From contig NC_037093.1 of assembly GCF_002994745.2 (NCBI RefSeq), positions 34,414,384 to 34,478,383 on the forward strand: 64,000 bases of DNA. The letters run 5' to 3'. The notes beneath the pieces were generated by a model that searched no databases, was not told where the DNA came from, and saw nothing but the letters and a program-made list of their open reading frames with translations. Positions 32,684 to 45,546 of this stretch are shown piece after piece; positions within the stretch are counted from its first letter, which is position 1; each line of letters starts with the position of its first letter. This DNA is from Rosa chinensis (Eukaryota > Streptophyta > Magnoliopsida > Rosales > Rosaceae). The position numbers were made by a program, and so were the translations under genes.

Positions 32684-32999
32684 GAGTAGAACTAAATTTA
32701 GCTTTTTATCTACAAACCTTATTTCAACTTATATAACATTCGCATAATGTCACGTAGTGCACCTGTAAATAAACAAATACTTTGTTATAATGAAAATCAT
32801 ATAATTCATAACATACACTGTTTTTAGGCAAATTATAATCTTTATTTCTTTCAGATTCACATCAATTTCTGTTCACTCTTTTTTCATCTGTAAGCTCGTT
32901 GACATTCATAGAAACACAAAGTAAAACAAAATTAAACAAATCCAGATATAAACCCACGTACATCAAGCAAGAGAATTAATTAGCAAGTACCTAATGGGT

Positions 33000-35003
33000 T
33001 GATAGGAGCATTTTAATGCGACGTTTTAACTGTTATTTCCCTATATTTTCTGCGTTATTTCCTTAATAAAACTCTGTTTAGGAAAGTTTCCATTCTTCGA
33101 ATGGGAAAGCTCCTAATTGTAGAAAGTTTCCGTTTTGTAGTTTCTATTTTCCATTTTTAGAAAGTTTCCATTTTAGTTTAAGAAAGTTTCCATTTCTTAT
33201 TTTAGAAAGCTTCTATTTTCAGGTTTTTGGAATAAATAAGCTGAATTGAGTTCATAAATGGAACGAGAAGTTTCATAAAGATGACATGGCAAGGAGAGAA
33301 TCAAGGAAGAGTTTTTTTTAAAAAAAGGAAAATATATTTTCCTTGGGGATTAAATTTGCCGTGTAATACTTAAGGAAAAACAAGGTGACAACGTGGGAAT
33401 TAAAGATGATTGATTGAGGATTTCAATGAGAGATTTTCTTGGGAGACTTTTATGGAAAAAAATATTGTTGGAGGAATAATTTGGTGTGATTGCCAACGTG
33501 AAAATCAGAAATAATCAAGGAGATGACGCCAAGAGAGATTCAAGGGAGATATTTATGGAAGGAAAATATGTGTGCACCAAGGAAAAGCTAAAAAGGCGTC
33601 TAGATTCATCCCTAAATTCCCTAAAGGAATGTTTGCCGAAATTCATGAAGAAAATCATAATAATTTCAAGGAAATTCGGCAATTAAATATTAGGGAGGTA
33701 TTTTAGAGAATTATGATTGGTTGGAACACATCACAAGGCTTACTTGGCATTCTATGATTGGTTGGACCACATCACAAGCTTACTTGGCGAATCATCATTG
33801 ATTGAAGCTATGTGGAAAATTTTGATTGCTTTGTGAACCCTAGCCATGCTCCTATATATATACCCACCTCTTTGACGTTGAGAAGGGTTCCACACACCTT
33901 AGAAAAAATCAGAAAATACATATTGTTGCCGTGAGCCTCTATCATCTTCTCTCCATCCTCTAAAGCAAGCCACGGAGTTCAAGCAAGGCCGAAGGGAGAA
34001 GAAGGAGTCGTGACATATTCCTCCACCATCCACCATTGAAGACTTGCTTTCAAGCTTCAAGGATCACAACGAAAATCATCCATCTTCAACTTCCATCCAC
34101 GGTGTCATTCGACCTCTACTTTGTAAACCTTGTTTTGAATTTCGTTGGTTTTGTTTTAGTTGACATTCATGATTGAACAAAATTATTATTTCTGGAATTT
34201 TTATGATTAAATGAGAATTTCGATTCTATTATTGTAATTCGAGAGTTGCTTATGTGAGTTTGTTTAATTAAATTTGCTTTATAGATATCTTTTGTATTTT
34301 AATCTTATGTGGTTCGAAACACTTAGGGTTTTGATATGAATGGTGCTAGGTTTAAGAACATGAAATCAACTTTTTGTTTTGTGTAACTTGAATCGAAGTA
34401 GTAAAGGTTTTGGACAAAAACCGAATTTAATTAAAGAGGATTGCAATTAGGTGGACTTTTTCATACTAAGTTGCACACTTGAGTTGATAGCCTTTCTTTG
34501 TTCTTAATGCGTTAAACATGTCATGATTGACTAGCTTTCTAGGGCTTGATTACATGTTTGATAGGATTAATCTTTGTGCTTTCACTTAGGTTAATTAGCA
34601 CTGAAAAGTAAAAAATGAGAAACTATTTGCTTCCGAATATTTCACATGATCAACTCCTTTCTCATGACTTAGATGAACAATATTAGGATTTAATCGAATT
34701 TGATCATAGTTTCGGTTTTGATCTTTGTTCTCTCATTCCACCCGTGTATATATGTTTTTTTACATTTTCTTTATTTTATTTATTTTAGTTTTTAATTTAA
34801 TAATCCTAAAACCCCCTTTTGTGTTCATTTGTATATATTTTTATTCTTTGTTTTATTTTTGTAAATAATACTTTTTACTTTTATTAATTTGTTTTTGCAA
34901 TTACAGGTGTACCCTCAATCCCCGGAATAGAACGATCCCTATTTACTATATACTAACGATGACATTTGAGGGTTAAATTATGCGCTTGCTTTTAGGCGTA
35001 TCA
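33000..35003. mobile_element. Solo LTR of a gypsy-type element
   Basis: It starts TGATAGGAGCATTTTAATG and ends GCTTTTAGGCGTATCA, with TGATA/TATCA inverted ends. It is flanked by a perfect 5-bp duplication TGGGT (32995-32999 and 35004-35008). There is no internal region or PBS, so it arose by LTR-LTR recombination. A TATA-like CTATATATATACCC lies near 33850. The apparent 66-codon frame at 33486 is not a gene. Confidence 0.85.
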
Positions 35004-35008
35004 TGGGT

Positions 35009-36333
35009 AATGGAGACAATGACATTACCTCAAATTTGGTGTTCTATGTTGCAGCACTCTTGGTGAAGTTTACACTGCCTGAGACAAAATAAGAAGTAAA
35101 GAGTATGAGTTACATATTAGCTTTTTTTTTTTTTTTTCCTTTTTGATTTGTACTATGCATACAGTCTAGGAGACACGCAAATCAGATTTTAATGTCATAC
35201 TATGGCAAGAATGACTTCAATACATCGAAGATATTCCCTAAGTCAGAGATAGGCTTCTACTAAGTCGGATCGAAAAGAGATAAATTCAATGACTTCAATA
35301 CATCGAAGATAGGAGGTGAATTCAACTTATTCTTCGAAAACAGAGAATCATACCAAATTATTACCGGACGCAAAGAGACCAAGACACAGACCGCACAAAA
35401 AAAACTCAGCTTCTAACCAAACCTCCGACAATCACAACAACGATAAAACACAAAATCCAATAGCTCAATATAACTGAAATCAAGTGGCAGAGAACAAAAA
35501 ATAAAGCTGAATTTCATCATAGCTTCAACTAGAGCGATATTGTTACAAAAGAACACCACAATCCTATGAAGTTATTGCCCAATTAGATAAGTATAGTTGC
35601 TCTTCCCCTTGATCAAAACCTAGACCCAAATGTGCGAAAAAAATTACTCACGACGGATTCATAGCTATATATATGAAATTCGGTGATCCTTTAACAAAAG
35701 AAAGAACGACGAACACACGTAATTAAAAGCCACCACCCACACCAAAAATCAGAGCTTTGCAATTCAGATACAATCTGAGAAAGAAAACTCATGCTGATGA
35801 AATTTTACACAAAAAACTTGATCGGATAATCCCAGAAAACCGTACCCAACAAAATTGCTTTTTTTTTGTTGGTCTCGCCGCTTTTCTCTGTATTCAGCGA
35901 ACAAAAAGATCTCCTCAAATTTTCCCTGCAAAACCAATATAAGAAAAAACATGAACCAAAAAGAAACAAAATCTCATAAATTGAGAGACGGCTGCAGGTA
36001 GTATAAATAAGGTCCAATCAAAACCCAATTCACCCCGTACTCAGATGGTAAGCTGAAAATTTCACTTTGATCCGTCTATCTATTCGCACAAACCAAACAA
36101 ACACACGCTCTCTCTCTCTCTCTCTCTCTCTCAGTCGTTCTTCTTCTCGACCACTGATCTCTGTAGTTTTTTTTTTTTTTTTTTGTTTCTTTTCTTTTTT
36201 GAAGACACCGATCTCTCTACAATTGATGAATTACAGACAGATGGCATCCTGTAAAAAACAAAACGAAAGTAGCAAGGGCAAAATCGGTACTTCATTTCGT
36301 GAACAGTGATAGGAGGCTAGGAACTTTAGTATA
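35009..36333. other. 5' portion of the minus-strand Helitron, no gene seen
   Basis: This is AT-rich sequence with short open frames that lack similarity I recognise. It holds a (CT)n microsatellite at 36108-36132 and T-rich runs. The last 110 bp carry the Helitron 5' signature. Confidence 0.6.
36108..36132. repeat. (CT)n microsatellite
   Basis: It consists of about 12 CT units near the Helitron 5' end on the minus strand. Similar GA/CT-rich tracts recur in the 5' parts of the other Helitrons. Confidence 0.85.
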
Positions 36334-38300
36334 CTAGAAATTATACCCGCGCTTTGCCGGGATTTAGTTTTATGAATTAGAAGTCTTGATTGAGCTAAAA
36401 TAGATCTTAGTATCAAGGGACATTTCAAATTATTTTCATTCAGATGTTAATATACTAATACACAAAATTTAGAAAGAAAAACACTTGAGATCAAAATTTT
36501 AGATAACTGAATTTTAGCAGCTACTTCTGAAACAAAGCTAAAGCTTCCTTCAAAAATTGACCAAAATCTTGGATCTCTCCTAAGGTTCAATGCATCATTG
36601 CCATTTTTAAATTCTACCAATTTCAGTCCCTGCAAGGTAAAATAGTTAATCATTAAATTCCACAATGCATATTTGACAAACTTTCTCAATCTGATATTGA
36701 ATTATAGAAAGAGCTAGAGCATTGTCTTCTTTGATTTTTGGAAGTTGATATTAAACACCAAAACTACTTTGAATTAATTTAATGCTACTACAGAATTATA
36801 AAGTGAGGGTCTGAGATGAAGTAGTACATTACCATAAGTGGAATCCATTTATTACATAGCTTGTCTGTCAACAAAATCTCGTGAATGATATGATTCAGTT
36901 GAAGTCAGTCTGCAAAAAAATTGCATTGAGGTTAAATAATTGATATGATAATATAGAATCAATAGACTTTGTTGAATTATCACCTGCTGATGTAAATTCT
37001 TTCTGAATGTCCTCAAATTTCTGAATATATTATGCTAGATATATTCTCATACCTGCATTAATTGTGATACTGAACAATGCTGATTTTTTCCCGTGCCTGT
37101 TGAAAGGTCATCTGCTTTTTCCTCGTACTTCTAGTGGTCCTTCGTATGACTGTTCACAAAAACGTAATAGACGTGCATAAAAAAAAATGGTTTGTCTGTC
37201 GAATAAAGAAAAGCAGCAAAAGCTTTAGATAGCTTAACCATATTGTAATTGAACAAAAGCATAATTTTTTCAACTAAAAGAATCAAAAGTACATAGCAAT
37301 TAATTAATCAAAAACCTACAATAAGAACAAAAGCTAGTACCTGATTACCCTCACGCTAGACACAGCAACATGCAATCAACTAAGCAAAAATAGGCAGATA
37401 CTCCAGTTGACAACACGTAGAACTGTGAAAGACAACTGAATAACAAATCGAACTCAAAACCAGCTTTAACAAAACCCCAAATAACCAAACTCAGAAGAAC
37501 TTGAATAGACACAATATTGACATGCAGCTGCAATCCGACCTGAGAATCGCGTGAGAAAATTACCAGAGACTTCAAGCACTCTTGCAGCACGGGCTTTAGT
37601 ATCCATCCATGTTGGAGGCACTCAAATTGACTGCTGTCTGCTGACCATAAAATCTGTATTTGTCCTTAGCTTAACTTGCACGGTATGTGATCATTCTGGT
37701 CTCTAGCTTCCTTCTTACTCCATGGCCTGCATATATATTTAGCTATAGTTTATACCCAGATGCACGGTATACATGGCTCACATATTTTGGGAATATTTAA
37801 TTATGCAAGCATTTCATAGCTGTATGCAGCTTCTTAAGTAACAAATAATGTACATACTAATCATAATCAGTATTTCATGTCACAACAAAAACATTTCCTG
37901 TTAATACCAAATTCAATCAACAAATAACCAATCAGAGAATCATTAATCACATTATTCATAATCGAATTTGATACCAGTAAAAATTAAAAAAAATTTTTTT
38001 TAAAAAAGACAAACAAATTTGTGATGCCACCGGTTTGTCTTTTTTTTTTTTTCCTCAAAAAGAAGAAAAATTGCTCCTACCTTGGCTTTTTTTACTTGAG
38101 TAGCTTTCTTTTTCAGCTAGGCTGTAATTTCATTCCTATTCACATGAGGGCAAGAGTAACGATCAGATTAATAAAGACTCCACCCAGTTCAATTCAACTA
38201 TTATTTTCTTTAGAAAGAACTCATTCGATAGTTATTTATATCTCACCTCACAACTTCCCCAAATAAGTTGAAGAAGGTAGGTATGCAAAATTATGCCAGC
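36334..38300 (-). mobile_element. Second minus-strand Helitron, abutting the first
   Basis: The 3' end is at 36334: a CCCGGCAAAGCGCGGG hairpin then CTAG on the minus strand, followed at once by the next element's 5' signature. The 5' end to the right was not found, so the right coordinate is a rough guess. The interior is AT-rich with one or two exon-like pieces. Confidence 0.6.
36504..36632 (-). other. Captured exon-like segment in the second Helitron, unrecognised
   Basis: After a TACCTTGCAG acceptor-like site the minus strand reads GLKLVEFKNGNDALNLRR, then DPRFWSIFEGSFSFVSEVAA. Another short exon-like piece (DTKARAARVLEVS, ending at a GT donor) lies at about 37562-37604 on the same strand. 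I do not recognise the families. Confidence 0.4.
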
Positions 38301-38614
38301 AAAATTCCTACAAACGACAAACATAATTTATTTAAAGCTTCAATTGCCAGGCCATGCAGTAAGATCCTTTACTACAACGAACTGTAAACTTTTGATGATG
38401 ACATGCATATATGAAAAGGAGAGTGGTTGATTGGATATGGACAAAATGTGAGATAACAGAGGGCCAGAATTCAAGCGTTGATCTACAAACATTTTCAGAT
38501 AGCTAATTAAGTATAATCGAGGGGGAAGGAGCAAAGAGTATGTCATTGTTCCAGCAGACACAGTGAACAAACAGATAGAAACTGGAATAGAGTTTGTTAT
38601 GTGGTAATGATTAT

Positions 38615-39985
38615 GGGGGTCGTCTTGGGTACCTTGGTGTTTGTCATACCCTTATTTTTTTTATTTTTTTTACTTTTAGTAAATTAATATAGTGGAAACC
38701 TACAGAACTGGTCAACATGTTATCCAATTAAATATCGACATGTGTCATTTTTAAAAATAAAATTTACCATATTAACAACACACTCTTTCTTGATATGTAA
38801 CATTGTTAAAAATCATGTAACAAGTATTGTCAAAATAATAAATTACACATAGTTAAACTACAATTACGACTTATGACAATAGTTGTTGTGGTTATTGTAA
38901 TTGAGTGATCAAAGATGTAAATATCATATTTGGACAACTTTTATCAAATTTAGAACCTTGATTATCAAGTGGAGAAGCTCCTTACAATACTGAGTTGTTA
39001 CATATCTTTTGGTCTAATTTTAATTTTACCATGTTCACAACACAAATATTGTCAAAATTGTAAAATGGTTGGTAATCTTGTAAATGGTATAGTTTTTGAA
39101 GTAATTACTACAATCAGAACAAAAGTTACCGCTTGTACACCAATAGTTGCGAGTTATGGTAAAATATGTAGTCATTGAGTAATTATTCCATTAATGAAAA
39201 AAATATAAAGATTTACCACTTTGACAACAAATTTGTTGTTGCACTTGTTAAATTGTCCATAAATTAGTACATTAGTTTAGGTTGAGTAATTACTATAAAT
39301 AGGACAAAAGTTACCACTTTTACATCAATTGTTGTGATTGTGGTAAAATGTGTAGTCATTGTAGTAATCATTTCATTACTGATAAAAACATAAAGATTTA
39401 CCACTCTGACAACAAATTTGTTGTCATACTTGTTAAATTGTCTATAAATTAGTACATTAGTTTAGGTGGAGTAATTACTACAAATAGAACAAAAGTTACC
39501 GCTTTTACATCAAGTGTTGTGGGTTGTGATAAAATGTGTAGTCATTGTAGTAATAATTTCAATTGTGTTAGAAGGTTTTTGTTTTTAATAAGGAAAAAAC
39601 GTAATTTTCAATTGTGTAATTGTCCATTAATAACAAGCATTAATCAAGCATTAATTCACTAATAATTTAGTTAGTAATATAGACTATTTAACTAAAAGTA
39701 ATTCGGTGAACCTAGAATAGAAGATTCTTTTAATTGTTTTTAAAAAGGAAAAATCATAATTGTCAATTGTCAATTGATAATCAAACATAATAAAGTTTTC
39801 ACTATCTTTATTGTTTTCAATTCAATTAGTAGTTTGTGTTACCAAAAAAATTAGAAAGGCTAAGGGCTAAACAAGTTACCAATTTGTTAAATATTTTGAA
39901 CCATTGGATATATTACTAATCCAATGGTCCAAAATATTTAACAAAATGCGGGTATGGCAAACACCAAGGTACCCAAGAATTCTCC
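38615..39985. mobile_element. Non-autonomous Mutator-like (MULE) element
   Basis: The imperfect terminal inverted repeats are about 37 bp. The inner 28 bp (starting CTTGGGTACCTTGGTG) match 27 of 28 positions between ends. The flanks carry a 9-bp duplication with one mismatch (AATGATTAT at 38606-38614, AATGAGTAT at 39986-39994), as for Mutator-like elements. There is no transposase frame. The interior is AT-rich and contains tandem repeats. Confidence 0.8.
39101..39560. repeat. 185-bp tandem repeat, 2.5 copies
   Basis: Units start GTAATTACTA at 39101, GTAATTACTA-like at 39286 and GTAATTACTA at 39471, an exact 185-bp period twice. The third copy is cut after about 90 bp. Internal landmarks such as AAAGTTACC, TAGTCATTG and AGATTTACCACT repeat in register. 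A more diverged copy may lie to the left near 38850-39050. Confidence 0.9.
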
Positions 39986-39994
39986 AATGAGTAT

Positions 39995-40675
39995 GATAAA
40001 TATAAGACATAAAGTTGTTACAATAAGCCCAGATTAAAACTTCTGAATTTTTTATTGAGAAACTTTAAAAGGGTGTTTGAATCTGAGATTAGACAGCAGG
40101 GTTATCCCACGCGAAAAAAGGTTGAAAAATAAATATAAGACATAAAGCTGAAATGAAGCATCCCAAGAGAATCAAAGGGATGATGAACAAAGCTCATTTA
40201 AGACTGCATAAAAGTATCTCATCGATGTTAGAGGTTCAACACAACTATCATTAGAGGAAAGTATGGACAAAGAAGAATGTCATTCAACTTAACTGCTAAT
40301 TCTGGAAATAATTTCAAATCTACATAGGTTGGAAATGTTCTCCATAGCCAGCTAGAACAATGCATGAACCAAGCAGCAATTATTTCAGACTGAGCAAAAT
40401 AGAAAAAAGACATGCCAGTCTCACATAAATGCGTGAAATAGCAAATATTGCTATACTTGTACCGATTTCTCTAGTTCACGGAATAGGCATGCCAATGTTT
40501 AAAATTAAGTAAAATAATTTTTAGAGGCCATTTTGGAGAAAAGGGCGAGACATTAAACCAATTCATGTTACTTTCCAGCATGTTTACGAAATGCTTTACC
40601 AAGTGGAATTGTTGTAGCATCTCTACTTAATGATTAACCATGAGGTGAGGTCAGCAATATGTCCATCATCAGGAC
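39995..40675. other. Gene-free interval
   Basis: No supported gene, RNA or element boundary was seen here. A 61-codon minus-strand frame at 40228-40413 has no features beyond chance. Confidence 0.6.
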
Positions 40676-42912
40676 TGTGATGACCTGGATTTCTGTTATG
40701 TAATTTTGGTAATTAATAATGGACCAGTTGTACGAATAATTGTTATTATGCTTTATTCGTAGGTTGTTTGTGAGGTGGAATGGTTTTCGTACGTATAATT
40801 ATTCAAATTTCACAGTTTAAGGGGTTGTGTGATGTTTGACTTTTTATACGTTGGGATTCTTGGAAAACTTCCTTCTTGAAAGTTGTAAAGCGCGTCGATA
40901 CGAGTTCGTGAACATGCGGAACGCATCAATCGGAGTTCTTATGTGAAAGTTATGAGCATTTGAAATTTTGGGAAAGTTCTATAAATAGGAGTTTCCATTT
41001 TCGGAAAAATCAGAAACGCTCTGTTCTCTCTCCTCGCCCGCGACTGACCAGACCCAACTTTTCAGGCGAACTGTGGCGGTCTCCAGCAACGAAACTTTCC
41101 AGATAGGATCGTCTTCTCCGTCTGGTTGTCCATCTGGTGTCCTCTAGCGCCAATTCTGCTACACGGCGGCGCAGTTGAGTGTTTTCGGACCCGATCGATT
41201 CTCCGATCTCCGACGTCGGCGGGGCTTCAAGTTGAGCTTGGGGAGCTCAGAGCAGCCTCCTTGATCGATCCTTGGTGGTTGTTTGGATCGATTCACGTAA
41301 AAGTTGGTTCAACTCAGATTGGATTACTGTTTACTGTTTGTGAGGTAGTTTTTGACCCTTTATTCTTGTTTTCTGACTTCGAGCTAGTTATGAAAGTTCA
41401 CAAGCATGCTTAGATGAAGAACTTTGATGTTGGGAGTTTTGTGAAATATTGAGTTTTGGCCGGCGGCGGTGCACCACCGTCTGTGGCGGCTTTCTGGTGG
41501 CTTTCCGGCCATGTAGGGAACTGTTTTTGGTATTATATATGTTCTAGTTGTTGATACGAGTGTTTCGATATATAATATGCAAATTTTGGAGTTCGTATGG
41601 AATTGTTATGATTTTTACGATTTCATACCGGTTGATTTATTCGATCCGTGAGGATTCGAACGTCCGATCGACTTGTGGTTTGGTCATATCGATTGTGGAC
41701 GTATTCCGGAGACTTTGGGAGGTCTCGAATGTGGTTTTGCCTCAATTGGCGCCACTTTGGGGATTTTAGTTCAAAACAGGGGTTTCGAACTTAAATCAAA
41801 TGTGAATCGTTACTAAGTTGGAACCGTATGTGATTAGGTACTTGACGAAGTACATTGGACGATTATTTTGCGGATTGGCTGCTTTGTGCTTTATTGAAGA
41901 CGCAGCGGGAGTTCGAGGTGAGTAATCTCACAAGGTTCTTTATGAACAGAATTACCATTATTGTTTTGGCGTTAATCATTTAACTGCAAACTATAGTTGG
42001 TATTAGTAGGCATTCCTGAGCGAATGGCTACATATATATATTTACATGAAATATATATATATATATATATATATAATATGCATGATGGTGTTCATATTAT
42101 TGTTGAATGTGACTTTTCAGGAAACAATATTGTGGAAAAAGATGTTTTCTATTGTTTGAAAAGTATTGAGCTTGATGTTACATTTTTGAGTCAAGCGTGA
42201 CTCATTTTAGATGTATTGGTCTTTGTACCAAGAGTCACAGATGGTGAGCAGGGATTAGGAAAGCCGAAACTAGATGTTTGTAACGTTTTTAGGTTGGGTG
42301 CGACTTACTTAACGTTTGACTTTAAGACCAGATAGGGTCTAAGAAGATTACATGTCACAGATTGCAGACGGTGACCTTGATGTTTGATTTTATGACCAGA
42401 TGGGGTCTGAAGATCATGTGTCACAGATGGTGACATGTTGTGACCTTAATGTTGATTATGAGATCAAACGGGGTCTGAAAACCACATGTTACAGATGGTG
42501 ACAGGTCGCAGATGGTGACCAAGGCAGGAAATAGGTAATCACATTCGTGGCCAGACGAGTGGTTACGATTTCAATAGAGCTATAGTCTGTCTGCCATTAT
42601 AGATTATGGGGGTAACGGTCGAGGTTGCTGGATACTCATAAGTATGTAGTTAAAGGAGAATTCCTTGAGTATTCTTCTTTTATTGTCTAGATGAGACTTG
42701 AATTGCTTCTTGATGGTTAAGTTAGCAAATAGAACATTGTCACAGCGGTATTTATGTTGTCCTTTAGATGGAAACGTTATGGAGTGTTAGAAGGAATCAT
42801 GGTTGCATGGTTTCCTTTAGCTGATGTGTGTGAGTTGTTGATTGATATTCATGAGTTACTCATACGAGCTTTCATAAGCTTATCGGGTTTTGTTGTGTGG
42901 AAACCCGGTGCC
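40676..42912 (+). repeat. Gypsy-type LTR fragment
   Basis: It starts TGTGATGACCTGGATTTC and contains a CTATAAATAGGAG TATA context near 40980. A long untranslated GC-rich segment follows, as in large Tekay/Del-type LTRs, and diverged repeats of a CACAGATGGTGAC motif at 42220-42530. It is cut near 42912, where Helitron sequence begins, and no internal region follows. The assignment rests on structure and general resemblance. Confidence 0.55.
42220..42530. repeat. Diverged short repeats with CACAGATGGTGAC core
   Basis: At least five versions of (A)CAGATGGTGAC, alternating with GACCAGATGGGGTCTGA-like blocks, form a degenerate tandem array with a spacing of roughly 60-75 bp inside the LTR fragment. 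Confidence 0.6.
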
Positions 42913-43352
42913 AAAGGAAAGTTGAATGAGTAAAATGATCAATAACAGTGCAAGAATTTTCTTTTCTAACATCTTTATTCTTTGTGCTGCTGATAAACAA
43001 CACTGCCAACTGAACTTTGCTTGAACTTTCTTCCAAACTTTTTGAATTGCTCCTTTAATTTCTGCTTCTGCCAAACACTTTAATCAAATCTATATATATA
43101 AACAACCTGTATATATATATAGATATATACACTTATTTATTCCACAATATTTTTCCTCATCTGTATTTCCGCCTTTCTTTACTCTTCTATAATTTCTTTT
43201 CACAGCTTCTAACACATGACAATCTCTTAATCAACATTCCTTTCACCTATTGATCCCCTCTTCCCAAAAAAAAAAAAAAAAAAAAACATTCCTTTCACTT
43301 GCAAACAATCAATAATCAATTCCCGCGACAACGCGTGGGCCTAATTTCCTAG
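42913..43352 (+). mobile_element. Helitron 3' fragment (first of the plus-strand run)
   Basis: It ends with the hairpin CCCGCGACAACGCGTGGG, then CTAG at 43349-43352. Its 5' part is missing, so it is a truncated element beginning within the LTR fragment. Confidence 0.7.
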
Positions 43353-45546
43353 TACATACATTATACATTATACATACATCTAAAGACGGTCATCAGTTCA
43401 AAGCACTGTTCCTTAGAGCCCGAATTGAATGACGCTTTTGCCCTTCATTTTTGTCTCAATTACAGTTTGGTTTCGTTGGTTGCTGTTGTTGTGCGATGGG
43501 TTTTTGTGGTATTTGGTTTGTTCAATGTATCAAAAGGGAGAGAGCAGAACGATATAGGCTTTAGGGAGAGTTTTAGACTGAGAGTCTAGAGAGGGAGAGA
43601 GAGCGGGAGAGCGGGACAAATAGCTTCATAACGATAGCGGGATAGAAAGAAAAAGGGGGTTTCAGAGAGTTGCAGGCAGAAAGAGAGAGGTATTGAGCCC
43701 TGCTTTTCTTTTGGTTCTTCTTCTTCTTTCGGTCTGTCATTGGGTATTCTTTTGGTCTTACGATCTGCCCTTTTTCAATGATTGGTTGTTGATTATTGAT
43801 TGTCTATTTCGTTGTTTTAAATCGGGTTGCAGAAAGTGGAAGGAGGTTTCGTAAGTTTGGCTTATGTGAAGCTATTGGGTTTGTCGTGTTATAGCTAATT
43901 TGGATTGACCTTATATTTTGGGTAAATCTAATGTTCTTAGCATTGGCATAAGAGAGCCTACTTGCTTACCTTTGCATTGTGTTGAAGAGAAGCTGTTGGA
44001 CTTAGATATGATACTTGAATTAGATCAAATAGTTTTCGTCATTGATGTAGAACTGTGGTATATGTTCTTTAGTATTTCCTCTGTCTTAGAGGATATAATC
44101 TACGAAACTCACTTCTCTGTCAATCCATTGCTGATAAAGTGAGTGAATTTTTAGTTATCTCATAATTTTTTAAATATGTGTGTTCCAATTTTTAGTTTCA
44201 AATGCTGCGTTCTATAGTGCTATAGGTTCAGGAAGAAGCACTAGGTCTTTTCTCTAAGTTGCATCAGAGTGGATTAGGTCATGACAAGAGGCAAAGTTGA
44301 TTATGATGAAGGCAGGAGGCACATGGAACAAGATCAAGCATGTGAAACGAGCTGTGAAAATTGGGCTGGTATAGACTGCTTTAGAGATATGATTAGATCA
44401 AAAGTTGGGTATGAAAGTGTGGCATTATTTATTATTCTATCTGCAATTGTAGGCACAAATAATTTGGAGGTGGGGAAACAGATTCACGGTGCTGCTTTGG
44501 GGGTTAAAGGTTTCAGCTGATAATAACGGTGATTATGATTAGGATTAGATGAGTGAACAATGAAAACATTATGCCATCACATATTTTGCTTTCACTTTTA
44601 AGGTCATTTTCTATGCACCTTCAATAAGCTTCAGTTGAATTATTGTTTACACTTTTAATGTCATTTTCTATACACCTTGAATTAAGCCTCAGTATATGGA
44701 AAGCGTAACAATAACTCTACTAAATGAAAGCGTGACAGAATAATACTATCCGTGATTTTTGAAATAAAATTTGCTTATGCAGTTTGCTATGAATGAAGAT
44801 CGATATTACCTTTATTATTATAATATTGAACCATCAAGTAGAGTTAATTTGTTATTAATACTTTCGTTTTTGATTTTCTGTTTCTGTGTGTTGAGTACTG
44901 TATGTCAATGTCCTGGCAATATACTAGCAGAGGCAAGGATTTTTGGGGGGCAGGGTTGGGCTTATATCTAGCCCCAGTTCATTTTTCATTCTTTGGTTTT
45001 TCCCTATTTCAGAAACACATGAAATGTGACATTTACTTAAAATGTCAATGATCATACAAGTCTTCCCTCCAGACAAAATTGTTGTGACATTTATAGATTA
45101 GATTTCAGAATATGAACTTTTGCTGTGTCAGTTTTGAAGAGAGCATGTTCATTTTCATTGTATTACTATCATTTATGGTAGCAAAAAGAAAACCAGAATA
45201 GGGGTTACTTTAGTTTATGAATAGTAACTCCCTAAGGAACAGTGTGCTTCTAATCTCCAAGCCAGTAAGAATAGCTTATGAACAGTACTCCTCGGAATAG
45301 TGGTGCTTCTAATTCTAGACTTCTACTCTGACCTCTGTTTTTCTTCTTACAGTAGAAAGAAAGTTACTTTTGAGTCTAATCTCCAAACCTGAGTGAGCAT
45401 GTTACAATCAATGAATCCACGGATCTTTTATTCGACAGTAAAGAGATCCAAACCTAATTGGTGTAATATAAGGTCTGTAACTTTAGTGAGGATATGGTTA
45501 TGTAAAGCTTTATAAACCCGCAGCATCGCGCGGGAGAATTTTCTAG
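43353..45546 (+). mobile_element. Non-autonomous Helitron in head-to-tail array (2.2 kb)
   Basis: The 5' end starts directly after the preceding CTAG. The shared 5' block follows (ACATCTAAAGACGGTCA, GCACTGTTCC, GACGCTTTTGCCC). The 3' end is CCCGCAGCATCGCGCGGG and then CTAG at 45543-45546. No helicase frame is present. It carries a PPR-gene fragment. Confidence 0.8.
44226..44520 (+). pseudogene. Captured fragment of a PPR protein gene
   Basis: The plus strand first reads QEEALGLFSKLHQSGLG. After frame changes it reads CFRDMIRSKVGYESVA, then LSAIVGTNNLEVGKQIHG. These are the signatures of PLS-class pentatricopeptide repeats (organellar RNA-binding proteins), where LGKQIHG is a common motif. 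Only two or three repeats are present, frameshifted and ended by TGA at 44518-44520. The host gene is likely elsewhere in the genome. Confidence 0.65.

Larger units (their letters stand above)
25914..36333 (-). mobile_element. Minus-strand Helitron, enlarged by nested copia and solo LTR
   Basis: The 3' end is at 25914: on the minus strand a CCCGCCGCAAAGCGCGGG hairpin, then CTAG followed by T. The 5' end is placed at 36333, directly abutting the CTAG of the next Helitron. It opens with the signature shared by other 5' ends here: CACTGTTCAC about 25 bp in, then a TTTTGCCCTTG block. Without the copia (27081-32371) and solo LTR (33000-35003) the element is about 3.1 kb. It has no Rep-helicase frame and is non-autonomous. 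Confidence 0.75.

Noticed and set aside
33486..33686. 66-codon plus-strand frame in the solo LTR
   Set aside because: It lies wholly within an LTR with clear ends and a TSD, and it is lysine- and asparagine-rich as expected from AT-rich DNA.
39101..39560. CRISPR-like spacing of repeats
   Set aside because: Units are 185 bp, directly tandem without spacers, in a plant transposon, so it is not a CRISPR array.
42880..43074. 64-codon minus-strand frame starting MAEAEIKGAIQ
   Set aside because: It straddles the junction between the LTR fragment and Helitron sequence and has no recognisable domain, so it is probably chance.
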